Origin: Rugalucina vietnamica
Lineage: Eukaryota; Mollusca; Bivalvia; Lucinida; Lucinidae
Assembly: GCA_964017185.1 (NCBI GenBank)
Contig: OZ024874.1
Location: 34,448,721 to 34,512,720, forward strand
Direction of reading: 5' to 3'
DNA: 64,000 bases
A program made the translations under genes and the position numbers. A model generated the notes under the pieces. That model ran no database searches, was not told the origin of the DNA, and saw only the letters and a list, made by a program, of their open reading frames with translations. Position 1 is the stretch's first letter; each line of letters begins with the position of its first letter. Of this stretch, positions 46,001 to 57,300 are shown one piece after another.

Positions 46001-48353
46001 GGGGACGGTGTGGTAGGCTGTGTCGCTGTAGATCTCTACTGGGGACGTTGTCGTAGGAAATGGGGCGATAGATCTATACTGGGGACGGAATGGTAGGGTA
46101 TGGTGTTGTTGATCCCTACTGGGGACGATGCTGAAGAGAATGACACTGTATATCTTCACTGGGGACGAAGTGGTAGGGTATTGCGCTGTATATCTCTTCT
46201 GGACACGGCGTGGTAGATTACCGCACTGTAGATCTCTACTGGGTACGGTCGACTCAAGTAAAGTATGGTTTTGTAGATCTCTACTGAGGACGGTATGGTA
46301 GGGTATGTCGCTGTAGATCTCTACTGGGGACCTACTAATAGAGTAGTTCGCTTTAAATGTCTACTTGGGACTGTGTGATAGGGTATGTAGCTGTAGATCT
46401 CTACTGGGGACTTTGTGGTAGAAAATGGGACGAACGATCTCTACTGGGGACGTTGTGGCAGGGAATGGGTCGATAAATCTGTACTGGGGACGGTGTGGTA
46501 GATTATAGCGCTGTAGATCTTTACTGGGGAGGGTTTGGTAGGGTATGTCGCTGTAGATCTTTACTGGGGACATTGTGGTAGGAAAAGGGGCGATATATCT
46601 CTACTGGGGACGAAATGGTAGGGTATGGTGATGTAGATCCCTACTGGGGACAATGCTGAAGAGAATGACACTGTATATCGGAAGGAGTGGTAGGGTATGA
46701 CGCTGTATATATTTCTACTGGAGACGGTGTGGTAGACTACCGCACTGTTGATCTCTATTGGGTACGGTCCAGTAGAGTATAGTGTTGTCGATCTCTACTG
46801 GGGACGGTGTTGTAGGGTATGTCGCAGTAGATTTCTACTGGGGACGTATTGGTGGAGTAGTTCGCTTAAGATGTCTACTTGTGACTGTGTGATAGGGTAT
46901 GTAGCTGTAGATCTTAACTGGGGATGTTGTGGTAGGGAACGGGGCGATAGATCTCTACTGGGGACGGTGTGGTAGGGTATGTCACTGTAGATCTCTACTG
47001 GGGACGTTGTGTTAGGGAATGTGACGAAAGATCTCTACTGGGGACGGTGCGGTAGGGTATGGAGCTGTAGATCTTTACTAGGGCCTGTATGGTCGGGTAT
47101 GTCGCTGTAGATATCTACTGGGGACGTTGTGGTAGGGAATGGGGCGAAAGATCTCTACTGGGGACGGAATGGTAGGGTATGATCCCTACTGGGGACGATG
47201 CTGAAGAGAATGACACTGTATATCTCTTCTGGGGACGGAGTGGTAGGGTATGGCGCTGTATATCTCTACTTGAGACGATGTAGACTACCGCACTGTAGAT
47301 CTCTAGAGTAGTTCGCTTTAGATGTCTACTGGGGACGGTGTGGTAGGGAATAGTTCGATAGATCTCTACTGGGGACGGTGTGGTAGATTATGGTGCAGTA
47401 GATCTCAACTGGGGACGGCGTGGTAGGGTATGTCGCTGAAGATCTCTACTGGGGAGGTTTTAGTAGGGAATGGGGCGATAGATATCTACTCAGGACGGAA
47501 TGATAGGGTATGCTGTTGAAGATCTCTACTGGGGACGATGCTGAAGAGAAAGACACTGTATATCTCTAATGGGGACGGAATGTTAGAGAATGACACTGTA
47601 TATCTCAACTGGAGACGGTGTGGTGGACTACCGCACTGTATATCTCTACTGGGGGCGGTCCAGTAGAGTATGGTACTGTAGATCTCTTCTGGGGACGGTG
47701 TGGTAGACTACCGCACTGTAAATCTCTATTGGGGACGGTCTGGTAGAAAATGGTGCTATTGGGGACGGGGTTGTAGGGTATGGCACTGTATATCTCTACT
47801 GGAGACGGCGTAGTAGAATACCGCACTGTAGATCTCTACTGGGGACGGTCCAGTAGAATTAAGGTGCAGTAGATCTCTACTGGGAACGATGTGGTATGGT
47901 ATGTCGCTGTAGATCTCTTCTGGGGACGGTCCAGTAGAATTAAGGTGCTGTAGATCTCTACTGGGAACGATGTGGTATGGTATGTCGCTGTAGATTTCTT
48001 CTGGGGACCTATTGGTAGAGTATGTTGCTTTAGATATCTACTGGGGACGGTGTGGTAGAGTATATTGTTGTAGATCCCTACTGGGGACAATACTGAAGGG
48101 AATGGCGGTATATTTCTGTACCGGGGACGTTGTGGTAGATAATGGCGCTGAATATGTCTACTGGGGACATTCTGGTAGGGTATGACGTTGTAGGTTCTTC
48201 CTGGGGACGCTGTATATCTCTACTGGGGACGTTGTGGTATACTATTGCGCTGAAGAACCTCCTGGAAACAATGTGATAGAGTATGGCGCTGTAGAACCCT
48301 ACTGGGAATATTGCGGTAGATTGTGGCACTGTAGATCTCTACTTGGGACGTTG
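43058..48353. repeat. 40-bp minisatellite array of 5.3 kb
   Basis: About 130 units of 40 bp, typical phase CTACTGGGGACGGTGTGGTA then GGGTATGTCGCTGTAGATCT. Unit types differ (for example ACGATGCTGAAGAG, CTACCGCACTGTAG, TAGAGTAGTTCGCTTTA) and recur in the same local order, e.g. near 43517, 44111, 44591, 45204, 46124, 46649, so higher-order blocks of roughly 12-23 units are present but irregular. Open frames across it are by-products of repetition. Confidence 0.9.
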
Positions 48354-50290
48354 TAACGACATCATCCTTAAACCACTGATAGTTCCCCATTGAAGGATAT
48401 AAATATAAAACTTAGATCCTTTAAGAGCAGTGAGCATATTAATGAGATTATGTTTAGGCTATTTTAAGCTCTTCAGAGAGCCTTTATGACATACTAACAA
48501 ACAAACAAAACACTTAATAGGCACCCAAGTCGTTTATCATTAAATTTTGCATGTTGGAAAAACATTTTATCTAAATTGTTCGTTCAGGGTAACGCGGTCC
48601 CCTATCGATGATCGGACTCAGAACGAAAATGTCTTGGGTGAGAACCCAAATGGGAAGCAGGTATGAGGCCTTTCACAAAACACTTTGAATCTTTAACACT
48701 GTTAACAACTTGAGCTCTTGCCCGACATGTCAGTGACTGAAACATCGTTGTCTGGGACGTTAATACACAAACACACTGTCACGACTGTATAAAAATGCAT
48801 ATCTGCTAGACTATCGCTGTGTCGACAAAAAATAAAATATATATATCTGCAGAATAAATATTATTTATTCTTATTGACTTGAACAATTTTCAACTTGAAC
48901 ATGATTAAATGAAAACAAAAATAAAAAATCTATATACATGTAAAAATTGAACCACAAAAGGCACTCATTATGTAAGTTACACTGTCAATATATGTTAACG
49001 ATATATTTATAATTAGCTTAAAATAGCTTTTATAACGATATATTTATAATTAGCTTAAAATAGCTTTTATAACGATTCTATTTATAATTAGCTTAAAATG
49101 ACTTCTTCCGTACTCCGCAGTGATATAAACCGTACTCAGCAACGAAGTACTGGGCAGTGATATTGCAAGTAGACAATTCGTTCTCGATGAACTATCAATC
49201 ATCGCATTTGAGGACATTTAAAAAATGAAACACAAAAATAAACAAATGTTTCTACTGTTGGCCTAACAGTATCTGTAAACAAGTCCTTCGGCAACATACA
49301 TGTACTTTTGGTTATTCGTAACTGTAAGCACAGTCCTCTTAAACCTGTGTTGTCTTTATGTTCTAGACGATTGTAACATTTCAGACTAGCTATGATTTTC
49401 AAATGCTGTCACATTCTGCTGGTACCGCTGAAGAGCATAATACATACCATGACATTCATGGCAGTTATCTGATTTTACCAGTACATCTCTGATAGCCTAC
49501 ATTGATAATGATAATTAAGTTACTTTATCAGAATATTAATTGACACGAAGACAGATCACATTACTCAGAATGGCATTTACCCAAAGCATATAAGGCATTA
49601 CTCGATATCACTACTTCAAAATATCCTACTGTAAGAATTGAAATTGAAATTCACTTTTGCTTCACATCGAAGTCATTGAGTCATTCCAGACGAGTAAATG
49701 GTGACAAAAGAAGAGTCCTGACCGATTGCTTAATCATCAATTTATGAAAATTTGTGTGCAACCGTCCCATGAAAATTGCATGCGCGCTAAAAGCTGATAA
49801 TATACTTAGAAAAATAGAAAAAAAAATAAGGATATCTGTTTTTTGTTGGATCTCTTTATTTTAATGAAATTTGATGCAGACTAGCTATGATACGATAGTT
49901 CTATATTTCTGCTGTTGATCTGCATGTTTAATTTTAGTCACACTCCAATAACTCATGTACAATACAGTCCCAAATGGCATAACCCTCCATACCAAAAGTT
50001 CGCAAACATATGAAAATTATAAACCCCATTCTCAGCGATTGTTTACCAAGAATGTTTGAGCGCAAAATCATGATTGACTCTCGTACTAAAGTTTGACATC
50101 AATTTTACTCGCCCTTGTCAATGTTTTACTGCCATTTTCTGCCATGAGCGTGCCTCCTGGGTGCATATTGAAAGGCATTAAATCGCATTTGTTTCGAATT
50201 ATTGGTGGTATAGTGGCATAAATGCTTTTCCATGGCCGCTTTTAAAAGGTAATCATTAGACTGAAAAGGGTTGCAATAAGCAGAATCCAG
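48354..50290. other. Intergenic DNA with small repeats
   Basis: No gene recognised. Three tandem ~37-bp units (ATTTATAATTAGCTTAAAAT) at about 48997-49100; a copy of the 39947-40060 repeat at 49196-49325. Confidence 0.5.
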
Positions 50291-50291
50291 T

Positions 50292-50412
50292 TGAAATAAA
50301 AGTTTCCTTTTAAAAGGAATGGTTTGTCCAGTATTGAAAATAGAAAACCAAAAAGCGAATTTGCGAAAAGGCCTGTACATATATTCATATGGTATTTCGT
50401 CCAAGAGAGCTT
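50292..50412. repeat. ~120-bp dispersed repeat, copy 2
   Basis: Second copy of 35424-35540, with the same TTTCCTTTTAAAAGGAA palindrome. Confidence 0.7.
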
Positions 50413-51000
50413 GTCATTTTTTTTTCATTCAACAATTTCAGCATCTATTTGGTATCTTGAACTTTGTTCGCTGCATGACCTAAATGACCAGTTATCCTAC
50501 AGCAGCATGACGCAACCTGTGTGAAACATTGCAAAAATTTCTAGAAGAATGAATCACGAATTTCGAAATGGGTTAGACTGTTCAAGTGATATAATTTAAG
50601 CGAATCCCTTGATCGATTTGTCAAATCATGTGCTCCTCCAGTGAATGTTTCAATTGTCGCATTTATGGTGGTAGGCAGTTAGCAGCATTTTCTTTAATCC
50701 AGAATGTCAAGGATTTAGCCGTATCTGATCATAGCCTACTTGTACCTTTTCATTGGCTCTATTGCCAAATTTTAAAACATGCTTTGTAATATATTTTAAA
50801 ACGCGCCACGAGACGCGTGTCCGCATTTTTTTCCAATCAGGTCCGACACAAACTAGCCTGTAGTTACAGAAGAAGGCAAAAAGCTTATTTTGGATTATTG
50901 TTCTAGCCGTGACTAGCGAAAAAAACTGCGCCGATCAGCTGTGCTGTGTAAAATGCTTGTTTTGTCACGATAATGCTGAAAACCTTTTCATAGATTTCTG

Positions 51001-51520
51001 ATGCAATGTTTTCGTAGAAAGAGTTCTAGAATGGTCTGGACAAGGCTATTTCCATCCTCGGTGACCCAGGCGCGACCGATTACATTATAGTTCGACCAGC
51101 ATTGTGAATGTAGGGTACGAAAGTCAGTGCATCTGGGTGAACGAGGATGGCTATTTATAGCCATCATGAGTCGCGTCGTGTAAGCCGCACCGTGAGTAAC
51201 CCTGCATTTAACATAATGCAAAAACAAAGTTTGTGTGTTAACTTCACCGTTGACCATCGCATGCAATGTTTTCGTAGAAAGAGTTCTAAAATGGTCTGGA
51301 CAAGGCTATTTCCATCCTCGGTGACCCAGGCGCGACCGATTACATTATAGTTCGACCAGCATTGTGAATGTAGGGTACGAAAGTCAGTGTATCTGGGTGA
51401 ACGAGGATGGCTATTTATAGCCATCATGAGTCGCGTCGTGTAAGCCGCACCGTGAGTAACCCTGCATTTAACATAATGCAAAAACAAAGTTTGTGTGTTA
51501 ACTTCACCGTTGACCATCGC
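51001..51520. repeat. 260-bp tandem duplication
   Basis: Units 51001-51260 and 51261-51520 differ at only two positions I can see (CTAGAATGG/CTAAAATGG and GTGCATCTG/GTGTATCTG). On the minus strand a 140-codon open frame crosses the junction, but 260 is not divisible by three and the two halves are read in different frames, so coding is unlikely. Confidence 0.9.
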
Positions 51521-53889
51521 ATTTGTTTTTCGCTTCACAGAAAGTATATCAATCTCCTTTTTAATTCCGGAATAGATCTGTTTCACCGCACAGTCTAACG
51601 CTGTTCAAAACTTGTGACATGACACTGCGTCAAAATACTGCTCCGTAATTAATCCCCGTATCTTGTTCTTTTCCAAGTGCGTTATCATTTTAAACTGACG
51701 CAAACTATACACAGGGTGGTGTTTGTATAAGGTCATATTCATTTCGTTTTGGTGCTGCTTAATATGCATTTACCATAATTTACAGATTTCATTCTTATAA
51801 TTTAAAAAAAAATAGCTAATGCATTTCTAGGGTTACATAAACTAATGCATTGAAGCCGCATTATGAGAAAACTCGTTGTTTACAGATGCGAAAACAAATG
51901 CACAGATCAGCTGTGTAATAACAAGCGTGTTCGTTTCCATTTCATGAACAGTGCAATTGCACTTTTTCTTAAATCCCAAAAGTCTAGCTTTAAACATTTT
52001 GTAGTCGTAGAGGCTGGTTTGTGTCGTACAGTTCGGAAACCTCAAAAACTTTTTTTTCTCGTGAGAAGGCTGCTTGAGAGAATCATGGCCCTATGTCGCC
52101 GTCCAGTGTATAAATGTGTACCAGCAACGATATTAAGTCGTTGCATCAGACAGCTTTAATTCGTTGCGTCATGCCAACTTTCATAACGGAGATCGGAAAC
52201 CCTTTATATCCAATTACAAAACAGATTTTGAAGATTTCAGTAAAAAGAAAAAGAATTTGAGCCACTGAGGCACAGCAAAAGAAAAAACAACTTTGGCTAC
52301 ATTGGGGCAACAAAACACAGATCAGCTTACATTTAAAAGGTTGATCGGAGTAACCTTGATATTGACAAGGTATAGTTTACTATTAAAAATGTTACTTCTG
52401 TCAATATTTTGTTTTGATCTTTTTGTTATTCTTACATCATGTCTTTATTGTTTGTCTACTTTCATAACGAAAACGAATTGAGGTTAAGCAGAAGTCAAGG
52501 TAAGGTCAAAAGAGGATTAATATATTAATATATAGATATTGATGAAAACTCGCATGCGCAAACTATCACCGGACTTCCGTAAAAAACCGAATGAGAGTTT
52601 GTGTTTCGCAAAACACAAACAAAAAGGTGCATGTGACTTTTGGAATCAATGGTTCCTACATTTGACGCGTTACTGTACCGAAACCAGTGATCCGTGTTCT
52701 CGTGTTTGCATTCTGACCGATTGCACAATTACTGCTCTATCAGATTTTTAAATTATTTTGGTCTAGAGAATTACCTCCATTGCAATAAATGAGAAATAAT
52801 GTCAATATCCCTCAATTGTTTTTCTAAGTATCTCAGTATTATCTATGGGTGCTTTTTGTATGTGAGCTAGAGAAGTAGGCTTGTCATTTGCTTGATTACT
52901 TTTCCTGTGGACGATTAAAGAGAATGTTGTTAATATGTGGTGAAAGCTTCATCTTTTCTAGTCTTTTGATTAGTATCAAAATTATTGCTCTCTGACACAC
53001 GGTCATATAGTAAAATTATTGCTCTCTGACACACGGTCATATAGTCAACATGGTACAGTTGTTTGCTTCGAAGCGTCCTCGTTAGCATCTTGGTTTCGAG
53101 TCTTCGTCGTATTTCTCCAATTCATAAGCTGTAGCAAACGGAGACCAGCACAACCGATGACGTTTTTAGAGAAAAACCTGGCTATGACGTTTAGGAAAAT
53201 ACCTGGCCATTGATTTGTTTCCGAAAGTCACGTGATACTATCGGAATAAGCTAAAATACTTTCTGTACTTACTGACAGTATGTTTTTGTTTGTACCGTAC
53301 AGCGTTACATTTTTCTTCTCAAATTATTACATGTATTTGAAGCATCGAGTGATTGACACGTACGTCCGATATTGTAGGATTTTGTCGGCAACAAAGAGGT
53401 TTCATGTTTTTTTTTCCATCAACTAAAACTATTTTAAGTTTTAACCAATATTGCCGAACTTCGTTTACCGTAATATTGCCGGACTTTCAATGCTACCTAT
53501 TTTTAGATGGGAAAAGCTCTATGATAGACATCGTGCAAAGCCAAATGAAAGGTTCGGGGTCATTTCTATTATCTACATCATCAGGGTGGAGCGCTCGACA
53601 GCAGCAGATTTCCACACGCAAAACCATTTAGCCCACCCAAACCATCCAGGACGGATACATCCTACAATTACAATGGAAGTAGCTTGAACATTGGCAGATA
53701 CATACATGATGTATATAGCCTGAGCCCCAAATCTACTCTGTACCTTTAAAATCATGAAAATTACCTATAAATTTGAAAAGTTTACTGGTTACTCATGACT
53801 AAATGACAACCATTTACTAGAGGTTGTGGGTGGGGAATTTCTTGCACAAGCAAAATAACATTGGGCACGCAATCATCTGACATTTCGCA
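51521..53889. other. Intergenic DNA, no gene recognised
   Basis: Several 60-100 codon open frames without recognisable domains. A 34-bp tandem duplication (ATTATTGCTCTCTGACACAC...) begins at 52981 and repeats at 53015. Confidence 0.45.
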
Positions 53890-53894
53890 GTCAG
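53890..53894. other. Target site duplication of the BEL/Pao element, left
   Basis: GTCAG directly before the 5' LTR, repeated at 60399-60403 after the 3' LTR. Five base pairs fits BEL/Pao integrases. Confidence 0.9.
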
Positions 53895-54298
53895 TGTTGT
53901 GGATGCACACAATTACTAAATTAATTAAGTAAAAGATGATCTTATGTTCTAAACACTCTTATGCAAATATGTGATTTTACTTCAATTAAGAGTTAATTGA
54001 CGCAACGTCATTTAACTTAACGTCTAAATGACGTTGACGTCGTTGTCAAGTTTAAGTGACATTAGTAACTAAGTAAAGAACAAGAAAACTAGAAGAAACA
54101 TAAGAATGAACTGAAACTACTATTTACAAGGATACAATTACAGGACTTTACTATTAGGGGAAAAAGAGACATTATATTACTATTTGCAGATTAGTTTAAA
54201 GAATAATTCTTGATAAATAACAGTATATATAGCTTACAATGGATTATAAATTATAGAACAATATAAACCAGAGTGTTGTATCTATGAACTTTACCACA
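53895..54298 (+). repeat. 5' LTR of the BEL/Pao element
   Basis: 404 bp, starting TGTTGTGGATG and ending TTTACCACA. By eye it is identical to the 3' LTR at 59995-60398. It contains TGACG/CGTCA motifs near 54000-54040 and a TATA box at 54224-54231, so it probably holds the pol II promoter. Confidence 0.95.
54224..54231 (+). promoter_or_regulatory. TATA box of the 5' LTR
   Basis: TATATATA about 75 nt before the end of the LTR; the same at 60324-60331 in the 3' LTR. Inferred core promoter. Confidence 0.55.
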
Positions 54299-54302
54299 TT
54301 AT

Positions 54303-54320
54303 TGGCGCCGGAACTATAAC
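54303..54320 (+). promoter_or_regulatory. Candidate primer-binding site
   Basis: TGGCGCCGGAACTATAAC lies four bases after the 5' LTR. It begins TGG as expected for pairing with a tRNA CCA end; the matching tRNA was not determined. Confidence 0.55.
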
Positions 54321-54349
54321 CTCAAAAGGGCCTTCAGATAACAGTCAAG

Positions 54350-57300
54350 ATGTCAGCTCTCCCGTACATAAAAAGGAACAGGACGCTATACAGAAATCTT
54401 CTGGAGAAGGAAACAGCGAAGGGGCGAGAACTATTGGATCAAGATCTGAGGGAAGTAGACATTAGAGCATTTTCTCATAAAGTTACAACATGTATGAAAA
54501 GGATAAATCAATTTATAGGAAAACTGGATACTTGTAATGAAAGAATGGCTCTTGAAGCTATGGAGAACCATGAACAGTTGATACTTTCTGACAGCTCTAT
54601 TATTGAATCAGCTCTTGACTGTTGCGGGGACTTGGAATGTTTCCATCAAACTTTACTAGATATGCTTTCTCCTCCCCAAACATTTTCTCCACATAGTTTA
54701 CATGATGATGGACTTAGTGAATTACAAAATCAAATTCAACAACTTAGTATGAGTCAACAATCAAATTGTCAAGCCAGTTCTATCAAATTACCACAGCTTG
54801 AAATTCCGACATTTAGCGGGGACAAAATGAGATGGAAAGAATTCTGGGATACATTTGAAGCAACGGTAGATAACAATCCAAATTTGACAAACATTGAAAA
54901 ATTAAACTATCTAAACAGCAAATTGGTGGGGGAGGCAAAAAGTGCTGTGTCGGGAATTTTGCTGTCTAATGAAAACTACAGTGTAGCTGTTGCATTGTTG
55001 AGAGAAAGATTTGGGGATGTCCAAAGTGTTGTAAATTGCCATTATACAGAACTAATAAACATTACCCCAGCAATGAACAATTCAAAGGGACTGAGACAAC
55101 TCTATGACCAGGTTGAAAAACATCTACGCAGTTTGAAAGCTCTACATCAGGATGTCAGTCAAGAAGTATTCATTTCTATAATCTTATCAAAACTTCCGAA
55201 AGATGTGTTAGTACAACTAGAAATTCAAAAAGGTGCAAGAAATAAATGGACTGTTGATAAACTAAGGGACTTGCTCAATGACTATGTATCTGCAAGAGAG
55301 AAGGCTGAACAGCATAACAATACAGGAATTTCAAACAACAGACAACAAACATCACAAGCACTACGAATGTCAGCAGAGGCTTTAATAGCAGGTCCGAAAT
55401 CTGTATCTCGTCATTACGAAAGAAACAAACTGTTCAAGTCATGTAGGTTCTGTAACGGAAATCATTGGAATGATGAGTGTACGCAGTACCCAACTATTGA
55501 AGCTAGAAAACAGAAAATTAAGGGCAGTTGTTTTATTTGCTTAAAACAAGGACACAAAACAAATGAATGTACTTTAACAAAGAGTTGTTTTTATTGTGGG
55601 CAAGTGAACAATCACCATAGGAGCCTATGTCCAAAGAAATATGGGTATGTGAAAACAGAGAATACTCATCTTGTTGAAGAAATGTATGTTCAAGAAGAGG
55701 TGGGTTCAACCAAAGCTGAAATGGTCACGTCCAGTAACAATGACGGAATGTTCACGTACAGTAATATGGTACAAGGAGATCCAGTTTCAAATGAAAATGT
55801 GCTGATGTCCTCAGGAGAAACAGTTTTGATGCAGACGGCAAAAACTGACATTAGAAATCCAATGACAGGTATAACACAGACTGTTCGTATGCTTCTAGAT
55901 ACAGGGAGTCATAGAACTTATATCACAGAATCTCTGGCCAAAACACTCAATCTAAAGATGGGAGACTTGACAGAACTTTCTCTAGTGACATTTGGGTCGA
56001 AGAAACCTCAGAGATATCGCACACCAACAACAACGTTAGACATCAAACTGAAAGATGGAAGCCTTTTCACTATTACAGCGAATGTAGTACCAAGTATTGC
56101 AGGAAACTTACAAAGAGGTCCTATCAGTTTAAGTTGTGTTCAAGATCATGAGAACTTGATAAAGCAGTATGTCCTTGCTGACACATTACCCCGTAGAAAA
56201 GAAAGCTCAACAATTGAACTCCTGATAGGCAGTGATTATTACCTAGACTTAATCTTACCTCAAAAGGTAGAAGTACAACCTGGGCTTTACCTGTTAGCTT
56301 CGAGGCTGGGTTGGCTCCTGGCAGGACGAACGTCGCAAAATACAAATGACAGACAGGAAGAAACAAACATGATAGTGTTAACCTATGGTACTAACATTGA
56401 AAGTCAAACAAAGCCATTTACTAACACAGACAAATCACTACCTACAAAGGCAAATCTTGAAGATTTTTGGAAATTAGAAACAATTGGAATTAATGACTCT
56501 CCTGTGGATCCACTGGATACTGAGATTTACCAATATTTCCATGATACATTAAAGTATAAAGATGGGAGGTACTATGCCAGCTGGCCTTGGAAATATGAAT
56601 ATCCTCCCTTGCCAGAAAATAGAGAGCTAGCGTTTGGTAGATTAAAGTCACTGATCACAAAAATGAAAAATAACAGTGAGCTGTCAAAACAATATGACAA
56701 TGTTATTCAAGATCAACTCAGACTTGGAGTAATAGAACGGGTGAAGTCAGGGCCTAGTGATACTGTCAAACACTACATACCACACCACGCAGTAGTTAAC
56801 CCCTCCAAGACAACTACCAAGGTAAGAGTGGTGTATGACGCATCTGCCAAAATGAAAGAGGACAACAAAAGTTTGAATGACTGCTTGTACCGTGGACCCG
56901 TGCTGCTACAAGATTTAACTGGGATTCTACTGCGATTTCGGTTGAAAAAAGTTGCAATGGTGGCAGACATTGAAAAGGCCTTTTTACAAATCGGACTCAA
57001 TGAAAACCAAAGAGATGCCACAAGATTTTTTTGGCTGAAAAATGTAAACAATCTGAATACAGACAACAATGTCCAAGTCTATCGCTTTTGTAGAGTTCCA
57101 TTCGGTATCATATCAAGTCCATTCCTACTGAGTGCAACCCTTAACTTTCATCTGAAAAAATACCAGTCACCAACAGCAGATAAAATCAGAGAAGACATCT
57201 ATGTAGATAATGTGATCACAGGAACAGAGTGTACAGAGGAAGCAGGAAAGCTCTACAAAGAGGCCAAACAAATGTTTTCAGAAGCATCCATGAACCTAAG

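Noticed and set aside
43080-48330. Many open frames with repeated peptides such as SRDLQ and VEIYS
   Set aside because: They are translations of the 40-bp minisatellite, with no start context or non-repetitive part.
43058-48353. CRISPR-like regular array
   Set aside because: There are no unique spacers; whole 40-bp units repeat head to tail, and the context is eukaryotic.
51164-51586. 140-codon minus-strand open frame across the 260-bp duplication
   Set aside because: Its two halves read the duplicated DNA in different frames and no domain is recognisable; best seen as a by-product of the duplication.
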